Of a stretch of DNA of 64,000 nt, positions 1 through 8,418 are shown one piece after another (the first letter of the stretch is position 1; each line of letters begins with the position of its first letter). This DNA comes from Pseudomonadota bacterium. GTDB lineage: Bacteria > Pseudomonadota > Gammaproteobacteria > Burkholderiales > Thiobacillaceae. A program made the position numbers and the translations under genes. The notes beneath the pieces are model-generated. The model ran no database searches. It was not told where the DNA came from and saw only the letters and a program-made list of their open reading frames with translations. The DNA is taken from positions 1 through 64,000 of the forward strand of contig JAJZPG010000002.1 of the NCBI GenBank assembly GCA_021811235.1, read 5' to 3'.

Positions 1-123
1 GCCAAATTTCTTCGACAGAATGGTGGTGATCGCCGCGGTCAAGGTGGTCTTGCCGTGGTCAACGTGACCAATCGTACCAACGTTTACGTGCGGCTTGGTC
101 CGCTCGAATTTTTCCTTAGCCAT
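1..123 (-). CDS. tuf: Elongation factor Tu, N-terminal part (cut by window edge)
   Basis: Only the first 41 codons are present; the gene continues off the left edge. The translation starts [20 protein letters not shown] and then shows the P-loop [13 protein letters not shown], diagnostic for EF-Tu, the GTPase that delivers aminoacyl-tRNA to the ribosome. A GAGGGG ribosome binding site lies upstream of the ATG. It follows tRNA-Tyr, tRNA-Gly and tRNA-Thr on the same strand, the same arrangement as the enterobacterial tufB tRNA operon. It is therefore probably co-transcribed with them from the promoter at 622-651. Confidence 0.97.
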
Positions 124-255
124 TTCAAGTACCCCTCAAATTTGCACAAGTAATGATGCGACGACTCTGACAACTACTCATTAACTGGCGCGCCACCTTC
201 AATCGGCGGCACCGCAAAACCGGTGCGCCTGATTCAATGCGGCCGCACCGCAAAC

Positions 256-330
256 TGGTGCCCATGGGCAGGATTGAACTGCCGACCTCTCCCTTACCAA
301 GGGAGTGCTCTGCCACTGAGCTACATGGGC
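256..330 (-). tRNA. tRNA-Thr (anticodon GGT)
   Basis: A 75-nt cloverleaf on the minus strand including an encoded CCA end. Acceptor GCCCATG pairs with CATGGGC, the anticodon stem CTCCC/GGGAG flanks the loop TTGGTAA giving anticodon GGT, and the T-loop is TTCAATC. It is the last tRNA before tuf, as in the classical tufB operon. Confidence 0.96.
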
Positions 331-364
331 TTCGGACTTACTACACATAAGCCCATACAAAAAC

Positions 365-438
365 TGGAGCGGGTGAAGGGAATCGAACCCTCGTCTTAAG
401 CTTGGAAGGCTTCAGCTCTACCATTGAGCTACACCCGC
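365..438 (-). tRNA. tRNA-Gly (anticodon TCC)
   Basis: A 74-nt cloverleaf with encoded CCA. Acceptor GCGGGTG pairs with CACCCGC, the anticodon loop CTTCCAA gives TCC, and the T-loop is TTCGATT. The first base pair of the anticodon stem appears mismatched (G-A). It lies between tRNA-Tyr and tRNA-Thr in the same transcription unit. Confidence 0.95.
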
Positions 439-521
439 ATGGGGTGGGCCGTGGTTGTAAAGCCGCCAAAGCGCCAACAACCACGCTCCTCCCGCTTCGC
501 CCTGCTCCTACTGCAAAAATC

Positions 522-606
522 TGGTGGTGGGGGAAGGATTCGAACCTTCGAAGGCAGAGCCGTCAGATTTACAGTCTGATCCCTTTGACCGCTCGGGAAC
601 CCCACC
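522..606 (-). tRNA. tRNA-Tyr (anticodon GTA)
   Basis: An 85-nt class II tRNA with a long variable arm and encoded CCA. Acceptor GGTGGGG pairs with CCCCACC, and the anticodon loop CTGTAAA gives GTA. It is the first gene of the tRNA-tuf unit and starts about 16 bases after a consensus -10 box. Confidence 0.95.
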
Positions 607-621
607 CAAACGAAGCGCGAG

Positions 622-651
622 ATTATAGGGGGCCGGCAGACGGACTGTCAA
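622..651 (-). promoter_or_regulatory. Sigma70 promoter of the tRNA-Tyr/Gly/Thr-tuf operon
   Basis: On the minus strand a perfect -35 TTGACA (646-651) and a perfect -10 TATAAT (622-627) are separated by 18 bases. The bases after the -10 box (CTCGCGC) are GC-rich, like the discriminators of stringently controlled stable-RNA promoters. It sits in the gap between ychF and tRNA-Tyr. Promoter strength and ppGpp control are inferred. Confidence 0.85.
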
Positions 652-679
652 ACCCCCGCACAGCAAAAAACCTGCTTAT

Positions 680-1771
680 TTACACATTGAACAGGAAATT
701 CATGACATCGCCGTCACGAACGATGTATTCCTTGCCCTCGGCGCGCATCTTGCCCGCCTCCTTAGCGCCCTGCTCGCCCTTGCAGGCGATGAAGTCCTCG
801 AAGGAAATCGTCTGCGCCCGAATGAATCCGCGCTCGAAGTCGGTGTGGATGACGCCGGCCGCCTGCGGTGCCGTGTCGCCCTTGTGGATGGTCCAGGCAC
901 GCACTTCCTTCACCCCGGCGGTGAAATAGGTCTGCAGGCCGAGCAGGTCGTAGGCGGCGCGGATCAGGCGGTTCAGCCCGGGCTCGTCCCAGCCCAGCTC
1001 CTTCAGGTATTCCACGCGGTCTTCCGGCGACAGTTCCTGCAGCTCGGCCTCCAGCGCCGCGCACACCGGCACCACCGGCGCACCCTCTTTCTCGGCAAAC
1101 GCCTTCAGCGCGTCGAGCATGGGGTTGTCGTGAAAGCCGTCCTCGCTGACGTTGGCGACATACAGCGTGGGCTTGACCGTCATCAGGCACAGCTGCTTGA
1201 TCGCGTCCAGCCCCTCCGCGTCCAGCCCGGCGGCCCGCGCAGGCCGCCCCTCGTTCAAGGTGGCGACGACGGGCTTCAGCGCAGCGACCATTTTCTGCGC
1301 CTCCTTGTCGCCCGCGCGCGCCGGCTTTTCATAGCGCGCCAGCGCCTTTTCCGCGCTCGCCAGGTCGGCGAGCGCCAACTCGGTGGCGATGGTCTCGACG
1401 TCCGACAGCGGATCGACCTTGCCGGCGACGTGGATCACGTTTTCATTGTGGAAACAGCGCACCACATGGCAGATCGCATCGGTCTCGCGGATGTTGGCGA
1501 GAAACTGGTTGCCCAGGCCCTCGCCCTTGGACGCGCCGGCGACGAGCCCGGCGATGTCGACGAATTCCACGATCGCCGGCACGACTTTCTGCGGCTGGAT
1601 GATCTCGGCCAGCTGCGCCAGACGCGGGTCTGGCACCTCGACCACGCCGGTGTTCGGCTCGATGGTGCAGAAGGGGTAGTTCTCTGCCGCGATGCCCGCC
1701 TGGGTCAGCGCATTGAAGAGGGTGGACTTTCCGACGTTGGGCAGGCCAACGATGCCGCATTTGAGGCTCAT
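680..1771 (-). CDS. ychF: YchF/OLA1-family redox-regulated ATPase
   Basis: 363 residues, the same length as E. coli YchF. The P-loop GLPNVGKST sits at the N-terminus (translation starts [14 protein letters not shown]) and a TGS-like C-terminal domain ends in MNFLFNV. YchF is an Obg-family P-loop protein that binds ribosomes and prefers ATP. The longer open frame to 2299 has no family similarity and overlaps pth, so the ATG at 1769-1771 was chosen. It lies 11 bases after pth, the common pth-ychF pair. Confidence 0.96.
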   Translation of the reverse strand: MSLKCGIVGLPNVGKSTLFNALTQAGIAAENYPFCTIEPNTGVVEVPDPRLAQLAEIIQPQKVVPAIVEFVDIAGLVAGASKGEGLGNQFLANIRETDAICHVVRCFHNENVIHVAGKVDPLSDVETIATELALADLASAEKALARYEKPARAGDKEAQKMVAALKPVVATLNEGRPARAAGLDAEGLDAIKQLCLMTVKPTLYVANVSEDGFHDNPMLDALKAFAEKEGAPVVPVCAALEAELQELSPEDRVEYLKELGWDEPGLNRLIRAAYDLLGLQTYFTAGVKEVRAWTIHKGDTAPQAAGVIHTDFERGFIRAQTISFEDFIACKGEQGAKEAGKMRAEGKEYIVRDGDVMNFLFNV

Positions 1772-1782
1772 GGCAATTCTCG

Positions 1783-2391
1783 TTAGGGGTGAGGAGTGAG
1801 GGGGGAGGCGGGTTTGGTGTTGGCGCGCTGGGTGGCGGCATTCCATTCGCCCTTTTCGATCAGCGGCATCAGATCCACCGCGCGCTCGATGGCGGCATCG
1901 ATGTCGGCCTGTTCCTCGCGTCGCGGCGGCTTCAACACGTAGTTCACGACCTCGTTGCGGTCGCCCGGATGGCCGATGCCGACGCGCAGGCGCCAGTAGT
2001 CCTGGGTACCGAGATGCGAGGTGATGTCCTTGAGGCCGTTGTGGCCGCCCATGCCGCCGCCGAATTTGAGGCGGAGCTGGCCAGGCGGGATGTCGAGCTC
2101 GTCGTGCACCACCAGGATCTCGGCCGGGGCGATCCGGTGGAAGCGCGCAAGCGCCCCGACCGCCTGGCCGGAGCGATTCATGAAGGTCTGCGGCAGCAAC
2201 ATCCAGACGTTTCTGGCGCTGCGCCCGACGATGCCGTGGAAGCGAGATTCGAGCGCCAGCGACACGCCCCATGCCTGCGCGAGGCGCGCGCAAAACCAAA
2301 ACCCGGCATTGTGCCGGGTTTCTTCGTAATCGCGCCCCGGGTTACCGAGGCCGACGATCAGGCGCGGTGTGATTTGGCTTGACGCTGTCAT
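1783..2391 (-). CDS. pth: Peptidyl-tRNA hydrolase
   Basis: 202 residues. It recycles peptidyl-tRNA released from stalled ribosomes. The translation shows [20 protein letters not shown], with the conserved N and catalytic H, followed by a KPQTFMN-type stretch ([11 protein letters not shown]) and the VVHDELD motif. The ATG at 2389-2391 was chosen over an in-frame GTG at 2407-2409, because that GTG would sit inside a strong hairpin (2403-2427). It is downstream of rplY and upstream of ychF in one probable operon. Confidence 0.95.
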   Translation of the reverse strand: MTASSQITPRLIVGLGNPGRDYEETRHNAGFWFCARLAQAWGVSLALESRFHGIVGRSARNVWMLLPQTFMNRSGQAVGALARFHRIAPAEILVVHDELDIPPGQLRLKFGGGMGGHNGLKDITSHLGTQDYWRLRVGIGHPGDRNEVVNYVLKPPRREEQADIDAAIERAVDLMPLIEKGEWNAATQRANTKPASPLTPHP

Positions 2392-2402
2392 GCCGATCGC
2401 AC

Positions 2403-2427
2403 TGCGCACCCCGCGAGGGGGTGCGCA
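2403..2427. repeat. Perfect 10-bp hairpin between rplY and pth
   Basis: TGCGCACCCC and GGGGTGCGCA are exact inverted copies around a 5-base loop. In the minus-strand transcript this GC-rich hairpin ends about 11 bases before the pth ATG. No U-run follows, so it looks more like an mRNA processing or attenuation element than a complete intrinsic terminator. Confidence 0.6.
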
Positions 2428-2433
2428 TCCGCA

Positions 2434-3042
2434 TTACGCCGCGGGAGCAGCGGGAGCCTCTTCGGCAGCGCCGCCCTTGGGCGCGTTGATCGAAGCCACG
2501 GCTGGGTTTTCCTGCTTGACGTGGGCAACCAGCTCGACGCCTGCGGGCAGCGCGAGGTCATTCGCATGGATGGAATGACCGACTTCCAGCTTGCCCATGT
2601 CGACCTCGATGAACTCGGGCAGGCTGCCGGGCAGGCACTGCACGTCGAGTTCGTTCACGATGTGGTGCGGCTTGCCGCCACCGGTCTTGACGCCCGGCGC
2701 CACGTCGGCGTTGAGGAAGTGCAGCGGCACCTTGACGTGGATCTTGTGATCCTTGTCGACGCGCTGGAAGTCGACGTGCAGCACCTGCTGCTTGTAGGGG
2801 TGCCACTGGGTGTCGCGCAGCAGCACGCTTTCCTTGCTGCCGTCGACGGTGAGCGTCAGCACGGACGCGTGGAAGGCTTCCTTGCGCAGGGCGTGGTACA
2901 ACGCGTTGTGATCCAGCTCGATCTGCATCGGGGCGGCGGTGCCGCCGTAGACGATGCCCGGGACCTTGCCGGCGTGGCGCAGGCGGCGGCTCGCACTCGA
3001 CCCTTGCGCTTCACGTTTGAAGGCGATGACTTCGATTTCCAT
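2434..3042 (-). CDS. rplY: 50S ribosomal protein L25/Ctc family
   Basis: 202 residues. This is the long form of L25, which binds 5S rRNA, with an N-terminal L25 domain (starts [14 protein letters not shown], then [16 protein letters not shown]) and a C-terminal TL5/Ctc beta domain containing [15 protein letters not shown]. The C-terminus is Ala-rich. A clear AGGAG ribosome binding site precedes the ATG. It lies between prs and pth, the usual proteobacterial order. Confidence 0.96.
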   Translation of the reverse strand: MEIEVIAFKREAQGSSASRRLRHAGKVPGIVYGGTAAPMQIELDHNALYHALRKEAFHASVLTLTVDGSKESVLLRDTQWHPYKQQVLHVDFQRVDKDHKIHVKVPLHFLNADVAPGVKTGGGKPHHIVNELDVQCLPGSLPEFIEVDMGKLEVGHSIHANDLALPAGVELVAHVKQENPAVASINAPKGGAAEEAPAAPAA

Positions 3043-3098
3043 TTGACTTCTCCTAAGTTGCTACTTCAATGATGCATTGCCGAAAAGGGTCAACGCAT

Positions 3099-3122
3099 GA
3101 AAAAGCCCCCGCGACCAGGGGC
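3099..3122 (-). terminator. Intrinsic terminator after prs
   Basis: On the minus strand GCCCC and GGGGC arms (3105-3122) enclose a short loop and are followed by a TTTTT run. It lies between the prs stop and the rplY start, so rplY expression needs readthrough or its own promoter. Confidence 0.75.
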
Positions 3123-3134
3123 ATTCCCAACCCG

Positions 3135-4085
3135 CTATTCGATGAATAGCGAGCTGACGGAATCTTCGTTGCTGATGCGGCGGATGGTTTCCGCCAGCAG
3201 TTCAGCCACCGACAATTGCCGGATTTTCTTGCACGCGCGCGCGTCGTCACGCAGCGGGATGGTGTCGGTCACCACCAGTTCGTCGAGCGCGGAATTCGTC
3301 ACGCGCTCGGCCGCAGCCCCCGACAGCACCGCGTGCGTACAGTAGGCCATCACCTTCTGCGCGCCGTGTTCCTTCAACGCATTGGCCGCCTCGCACAGGG
3401 TATTGGCGGTGTCGACCATGTCGTCCATGATGATGCAGGTCCGGTCCTTGACGTCGCCGATGATGTGCATCACCTTGGCCACGTTGGGCTTGGGACGGCG
3501 CTTGTCGATGATCGCCAGGTCGCACTCCAGGCGCTTGGCGATCGCCCGCGCCCGCACCACGCCGCCCACGTCCGGCGACACCACCATCAGGTTCGGATGG
3601 TTGCGCTTCCAGATGTCGCCCAGGAGGATCGGGCTGGAATAGATGTTGTCGACCGGGATGTCGAAAAAACCCTGGATCTGGTCGGAGTGCAGGTCCATCG
3701 TCAGCAGGCGGTCGACGCCGGCGCCCTGCAGCATGTTGGCCACCACCTTGGCAGTGATCGCCACCCGCGCCGAACGGGTGCGCCGGTCCTGGCGCGCGTA
3801 GCCGTAATACGGGATCGCGGCGGTGATGCGGCCGGCCGAGGCACGCTTCAGCGCATCCACCATCACCATCACTTCCATCAGGGTGTCGTTGGTCGGCTGG
3901 CAGGTCGACTGCAGCACGAACACGTCCTTGCCGCGCACGTTTTCCAGGATTTCGACCATCACCTCACCGTCGGAAAAGCGCGACACGGTGGCGCGACCGA
4001 GGTGGATATTGAGATGACGCACCACATCGCTGGCCAGACGCGGGTTGGCATTCCCGGTAAACACCATCAAGTTGTCTATGGACAC
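3135..4085 (-). CDS. prs: Ribose-phosphate pyrophosphokinase
   Basis: 316 residues, the family's usual length. It makes PRPP from ribose 5-phosphate and ATP for nucleotide, histidine and tryptophan synthesis. Visible motifs are the N-terminal [18 protein letters not shown], the [16 protein letters not shown] metal and substrate region, and the PRPP loop [13 protein letters not shown]. It is placed between tRNA-Gln and rplY in the conserved ispE-prs-rplY-pth neighbourhood. Confidence 0.97.
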   Translation of the reverse strand: MSIDNLMVFTGNANPRLASDVVRHLNIHLGRATVSRFSDGEVMVEILENVRGKDVFVLQSTCQPTNDTLMEVMVMVDALKRASAGRITAAIPYYGYARQDRRTRSARVAITAKVVANMLQGAGVDRLLTMDLHSDQIQGFFDIPVDNIYSSPILLGDIWKRNHPNLMVVSPDVGGVVRARAIAKRLECDLAIIDKRRPKPNVAKVMHIIGDVKDRTCIIMDDMVDTANTLCEAANALKEHGAQKVMAYCTHAVLSGAAAERVTNSALDELVVTDTIPLRDDARACKKIRQLSVAELLAETIRRISNEDSVSSLFIE

Positions 4086-4119
4086 GCGAGTCTCCGGCGG
4101 GTTGGCTCAGGCCGACACA

Positions 4120-4150
4120 ACAACAAAAACAGCCGCCACCGGCGGCTGTT
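4120..4150 (-). terminator. Intrinsic terminator between tRNA-Gln and prs
   Basis: A perfect inverted repeat (arms 4128-4137 and 4141-4150, core CAGCCGCC/GGCGGCTG, 3-base loop) is followed on the minus strand by a T-rich run (TTTTTGTTG). It starts about 10 bases after the 3' end of tRNA-Gln and would separate that tRNA from prs. Confidence 0.8.
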
Positions 4151-4159
4151 CGCTTAATC

Positions 4160-4234
4160 TGGCTGGGGAGGTAGGGATCGAACCTACGAATGTCGGAATC
4201 AAAATCCGATGCCTTACCACTTGGCGACTCCCCA
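4160..4234 (-). tRNA. tRNA-Gln (anticodon TTG)
   Basis: A 75-nt cloverleaf with encoded CCA. Acceptor TGGGGAG pairs with CTCCCCA, the discriminator is G, the anticodon loop TTTTGAT gives TTG, and the T-loop is TTCGATC. It is inserted between ispE and prs, a common proteobacterial position. Confidence 0.96.
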
Positions 4235-4245
4235 ATGGGTGCTAC

Positions 4246-5079
4246 TCAGGCGCAAAAGTCATACAGGGGATGCCTGTCGAGACCTCGCGCCACAAAACCC
4301 CGCATCGCCTCGGGCAGCTGCCGCAGCACGTTCCGCGCCGCCGCTTCCGTTCCGAACGATGCAAACACGCAGGCACCCGATCCGGTCATTCGCGCCTCGC
4401 CGAATTGCGCCAGCCACTCGAGATGACGGGCAACTTCGGGATACCGTCCGACGACCACGGACTGCAGGTCGTTACGACCCATGCCTGCGGAAAAGGGCGC
4501 TATTTTGAGGGCTGGCGTGTTCCGTGTCAATTCCGGCGCAGCAAAAATCGCTGCGGTCGGCACCTGCACCGGCGGCGTCAGCACCACATACCACGCCGGC
4601 GGTGCGCTCACCGGGTGCAGGATCTCGCCCACCCCTTCGGCAAACGCGGTCTGGCCGAACACGAATACCGGCACGTCGGCGCCCAGCTGCAGGGCCAACT
4701 TTTGCAGGGTTGCGCGCGGCAGGTCGATCTGCCACAGGCGGTTGAGCGCCAGCAATACGGTGGCGGCATCGGAACTGCCCCCGCCGAGACCGCCCCCCAT
4801 CGGCAACCTCTTGTCGAGCCGAATGCTCACGCCCGCGCCGGCAGGCGCATGCGCCTGCAGCAGCCGCGCCGCACGCACGGTCAGGTCGAGGTCTTCCGGC
4901 ACCCCAGGCAGTTCGCCTTCACGCACCACGCGGCCGTCTTCGCGCACGTCCAGGTGCACGGTATCGGCCCGATCGATCAGACGGAACACGCTCTGCAACA
5001 GATGGTAGCCGTCCGCCCGCCGCCCGACGACGTGCAGGAACAGGTTAAGCTTGGCCGGTGCAGGATAGGCGTGGCTCAT
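4246..5079 (-). CDS. ispE: 4-diphosphocytidyl-2-C-methyl-D-erythritol kinase
   Basis: 277 residues. This GHMP-family kinase phosphorylates CDP-methylerythritol in the MEP isoprenoid pathway. The N-terminus PAPAKLNLFLHVVGRRADGYH carries the substrate-binding Lys and the family signature, and LPMGGGLGGGSSDAATVLLAL is the ATP-binding glycine motif. The start codon overlaps the lolB stop by 4 bases (ATGA), indicating translational coupling with lolB. Confidence 0.96.
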   Translation of the reverse strand: MSHAYPAPAKLNLFLHVVGRRADGYHLLQSVFRLIDRADTVHLDVREDGRVVREGELPGVPEDLDLTVRAARLLQAHAPAGAGVSIRLDKRLPMGGGLGGGSSDAATVLLALNRLWQIDLPRATLQKLALQLGADVPVFVFGQTAFAEGVGEILHPVSAPPAWYVVLTPPVQVPTAAIFAAPELTRNTPALKIAPFSAGMGRNDLQSVVVGRYPEVARHLEWLAQFGEARMTGSGACVFASFGTEAAARNVLRQLPEAMRGFVARGLDRHPLYDFCA

Positions 5080-5630
5080 TCGGCCTGCCAGCTGTCCGCC
5101 ACCAGGCGGATTTCGAGCGCTTCGCGCGTCACCACCAGCTTGCGCGGACGGGCGTCGGCAGCGTATTGCAGGTAATCGATCGTCCAGCCGTCCTGCTTCA
5201 GCTGCGACAGACGGCCGGCGGCGTCATGCGTGGCCTCGAAGGGCCGGGCGGGATCGGGGCGCGCCTGCACCCACCACGCCAACCCGGCCACGGGCAAGGT
5301 ATAACCGAGCGCCTCCTGCGTCAGGCTGTCCGCATCGCGGGCCCGACGCGTCGGCTGGTTGGGGATCTCGAGGACGACACCGCCGGCATCGCGCACGATG
5401 CGTGCAACGCCCTGCCCAAGCGGCGAAATCATCATCAGATCATCGCCGTCGACACGATGCTGCCAGCGGATCTGGCCCGACATGCTCTGTTCCCCGCTCT
5501 GAACGCCGATGCGCCCCTGCAGGGTCCATCTGTCCGGAACGGAGGACCCCGCGGCGGGGGGCGACGGCGGAACGGAGGCGCAGCCCCCCAGAATCAGCGC
5601 CAGCAGCGCTGCCACGGCAAGGGCTCGCAT
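5076..5630 (-). CDS. lolB: Outer-membrane lipoprotein receptor LolB
   Basis: 184 residues. LolB inserts lipoproteins into the outer membrane. It opens with a lipoprotein signal peptide ending in LILGGC (Cys 17 lipidated), then shows the WTLQGRIGVQSG beta-barrel start and GQIRWQH. The ATG overlaps the stop of the upstream TPR gene (ATGA) and its own stop overlaps the ispE start, so the three genes form one coupled unit. This order is common in betaproteobacteria. Confidence 0.92.
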   Translation of the reverse strand: MRALAVAALLALILGGCASVPPSPPAAGSSVPDRWTLQGRIGVQSGEQSMSGQIRWQHRVDGDDLMMISPLGQGVARIVRDAGGVVLEIPNQPTRRARDADSLTQEALGYTLPVAGLAWWVQARPDPARPFEATHDAAGRLSQLKQDGWTIDYLQYAADARPRKLVVTREALEIRLVADSWQAE

Positions 5631-7396
5631 CAGGGTTTGAGCCGGCGCAAGGTTTCCAGCAGCACTTCGTTCTGCGGATGGGTTTGCAGGCTCGTCTGCC
5701 ACAGCTTGCCTGCCTCGTCGCGCTGGCCGCGCGCCCACAGCACTTCGCCGAGATGGGCGGCGATTTCGGGATCGGGGCGTACCCGGTAGGCACGCTCCAG
5801 ATATTCCTGCGCGCGCGCCAAATTGCCCGAACGATATTGGGCCCAGCCCACACTGTCGAGGATGAAGGGGTCTTCCGGCGCCAGCGCCAGCGCCTTGTCG
5901 AGCAGGACGACGGCCTCGGCGAGGCGGCTGGTGCGGTCGGCCAGCGTATAGCCGAGCGCGTTGTAGGCCTGCGCGTCGTTGGGGCGCAGCACGATCACAC
6001 GACGCAGATCGGCTTCCAGTACGTCGAGCCTGTCGAGCTTTTCCGCCGCCATGGCGCGGTCGTACAGCAGGTCGGCGGCATCGGGATAGCGCTTGAGGCC
6101 CTCCGACAGCACGTCGTAAACGGCCGCGTGTTCCTTGCTGTCGCGCAGCAGTTCTGCCTGCGCCTGGATCAGCCGCACGTTCTGCGCGTCGTTCTCGCCG
6201 CGCGTCGCAGCCAGCAGCGCCCGCGCCTCGTCGAGCTTGCCCGCCCGGGTCAGCAGGACCGCTTGGCGTGCCCGTGCCGGCACCAGGTAGTTGCCGGCCC
6301 CGACGTCGGCATAGTGGCGCGCGGCGGCCTCGGGCTGCTTCATCTGCTCGGCCGCCTGCCCCAGGTAATAGTGCACGGTGTCCGGATCGCGCGGGCTGTA
6401 TTCCAGGGTCCGGGTCAGCAGATCGTGTGCGGCTGCAGCCTCGCCCATTTGCAGCGACAGCAGGCCGGCCGCGAAACTCACTTCGGGATTGCGCGGGAAG
6501 TCGGCGGTCAGACGGGTGAACTCGGCGCGCGCTTCGCTGAACTGGTTGGCGTTGACCAGTGCGCGCGCGTAAGCCAGGCGCACTTCGCGCGCGTCGGGGT
6601 GGGTGGCCAGGAAAGTCCGCATGAAGGCGATCGCATCGGCGAGCGAGGTCTTGCCGAGTATCTGCACCTGCAATAGCGCGGCGGGCTCCCATCCCGGACG
6701 CAGTTTGTCGGCCTGCCGCAAGGCTGCGATCGCCGCCTCGAAGCGCCCCGCGCTGGCTGCGGCCTGGGCGACGGCAAAGCGCGCTTCCGGCAAGGCCGGA
6801 TAATCCGCCGCCAGGCGCTCGACCAGTTCCAGCGCCGCCACGCTGTCACGCATTTTCCCCATCAGGGCCGACAGGTGCAGGAAGCCGTTGGCAGGCTCCT
6901 CTTTCAGCAGGGCGCGCAGGACGGGCTCGGCCTCGTCGAGTTTGCCTTCGTTCAGCAGCAGCGCCGCCAGCATCTGCTGCGCACGCGGCGAGTCCTGATC
7001 GGCAGCGGCCCACAGACGGGTCGCTTCCAGCGCAGCGGTGGAGTCGCGCGCAAATGCCGCAATTTCCGCCGCGCGGCGCGCAATGCGCGGGTCGCGCGTT
7101 TGCCGCGCCAGATCGAGATAGGTCGACTGGGCAATACCGATCGCCCCGCGCTGGCCGGCCACCTCGGCCACCAGGAACTTGAACAGGATGTCGGGCGTGA
7201 GCGGCTGCCCGGGAAGCGCCGCTGCGGCCTTGGCGTCGGCATCTGCGGCGGGATCGGCTGCCGCCTCCCCTGCCCCGGCAGGCTGCCGCCCCTGCGTTTC
7301 CGTCGCCACCGGCTGCGACGCCTTGACGCCGGGCTGGCTGCACGCGGTCGCGAGCGCCAGTGCGGCGTAGAGGGGGAGGAGTCTGAACTGGATCAT
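5630..7396 (-). CDS. TPR-repeat outer-membrane-type lipoprotein
   Basis: 588 residues. The ATG at 7394-7396 gives a lipoprotein signal peptide ending in LALATAC (Cys 19); the longer frame to 7456 lacks a signal at its start. The rest is Ala/Leu-rich helical tetratricopeptide repeats, for example [21 protein letters not shown] and the repeat containing [22 protein letters not shown] proteins here usually act as scaffolds in envelope assembly. Its coupling to lolB suggests an envelope role, but the exact function is unknown. Confidence 0.85.
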   Translation of the reverse strand: MIQFRLLPLYAALALATACSQPGVKASQPVATETQGRQPAGAGEAAADPAADADAKAAAALPGQPLTPDILFKFLVAEVAGQRGAIGIAQSTYLDLARQTRDPRIARRAAEIAAFARDSTAALEATRLWAAADQDSPRAQQMLAALLLNEGKLDEAEPVLRALLKEEPANGFLHLSALMGKMRDSVAALELVERLAADYPALPEARFAVAQAAASAGRFEAAIAALRQADKLRPGWEPAALLQVQILGKTSLADAIAFMRTFLATHPDAREVRLAYARALVNANQFSEARAEFTRLTADFPRNPEVSFAAGLLSLQMGEAAAAHDLLTRTLEYSPRDPDTVHYYLGQAAEQMKQPEAAARHYADVGAGNYLVPARARQAVLLTRAGKLDEARALLAATRGENDAQNVRLIQAQAELLRDSKEHAAVYDVLSEGLKRYPDAADLLYDRAMAAEKLDRLDVLEADLRRVIVLRPNDAQAYNALGYTLADRTSRLAEAVVLLDKALALAPEDPFILDSVGWAQYRSGNLARAQEYLERAYRVRPDPEIAAHLGEVLWARGQRDEAGKLWQTSLQTHPQNEVLLETLRRLKP

Positions 7397-7532
7397 GGTC
7401 TGCCTTGGTGGATTGCCTGTCACGATTCTAAGCGTTCGAGGCCCGTCTGCAAGCAAGGTTCACTTGCGCTGTGCTGCACGCGTCCGCTCATGCCAAGCGG
7501 GCGGCTGGCACGGCACGTTATACAATCCCGCC

Positions 7533-8345
7533 ATGCCCGAACTGCCCGAAGTCGAAACCACCCGCGTGGGCCTGCTGCCCCGCCTGCAGGGGCGCACGCT
7601 CAGGCAGATCGTGGTGCGCAACCCGCGCCTGCGCTGGCCGGTGCCGGCCGACCTGGAAACCCGTTTGGCCGGGCAATCGCTCCAGGACATGACGCGGCGC
7701 GGGAAATACCTGCTGTTCGACTTCGGCGCGACCACCCAGATCGTGCATCTGGGCATGTCGGGCAGCCTGCGCTTTGCCGAACCGGGCGAACCCGCCGCGT
7801 TGCATGACCACATCGACTGGCTGTTCGACGACGGCACCACCCTGCGGCTGCGCGACCCCCGCCGTTTCGGCGCGGTGCTGTGGACCGACGACGCGATCCG
7901 GCATCCGCTGCTGGCCCACCTCGGGCCGGAGCCGCTCACCCCTGCATTCGATGGCGACTATCTGTACGCGCAATGCCGGCGCCGCAACGCCGCCATCAAG
8001 CAGGTCATCATGGACGCCGCCGTCGTGGTCGGGGTCGGCAACATCTACGCCTCCGAATCGCTGTTCCACGCCGGCATCCGCCCCGCCACGGCCGCGCGCC
8101 GCCTGAGCCGCCCCGCCTGCGGCCGGCTGGCCGAAGCCATCAAGCGGGTGCTGACGGCGGCCATCGCCGCCGGCGGCAGTTCACTGCGCGATTACGTCGC
8201 AAGCGACGGCGAGCTGGGGTATTTCCAGCTGCAGACGCGGGTGTACGATCGCGAAGGCCTGCCGTGCAAGACCTGCGGCACGCCGGTCCGCCGCATCGTC
8301 CAGGGCCAGCGTGCGAGCTTCTATTGCCCAGCCTGCCAGCGCTGA
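7533..8345 (+). CDS. mutM: Formamidopyrimidine-DNA glycosylase
   Basis: 270 residues. It removes oxidised purines such as 8-oxoguanine. After Met the mature N-terminus PELPEVE supplies the catalytic Pro and Glu. [13 protein letters not shown] is the helix-two-turn-helix region, and the C-terminus is a zinc finger with CKTCG and CPACQR pairs. The ATG at 7533 was chosen because Pro must be residue 2. It is divergent from the TPR-lolB-ispE unit; the 136-base gap between the starts should hold both promoters. Confidence 0.97.
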   Translation: MPELPEVETTRVGLLPRLQGRTLRQIVVRNPRLRWPVPADLETRLAGQSLQDMTRRGKYLLFDFGATTQIVHLGMSGSLRFAEPGEPAALHDHIDWLFDDGTTLRLRDPRRFGAVLWTDDAIRHPLLAHLGPEPLTPAFDGDYLYAQCRRRNAAIKQVIMDAAVVVGVGNIYASESLFHAGIRPATAARRLSRPACGRLAEAIKRVLTAAIAAGGSSLRDYVASDGELGYFQLQTRVYDREGLPCKTCGTPVRRIVQGQRASFYCPACQR

Positions 8346-8418
8346 CCCGCTGTGTGCGAATCAAGTTTGTCATTAACATGTCGTTAAATGATTGCCCCTT
8401 ACCCGGCGGACCGCTGAC

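Noticed and set aside
845-1786. Long plus-strand frames opposite ychF, ccoN, ctaD, ctaA and other genes
   Set aside because: They are antisense shadows of GC-rich genes with low-complexity His/Arg/Gln-rich translations and no motifs.
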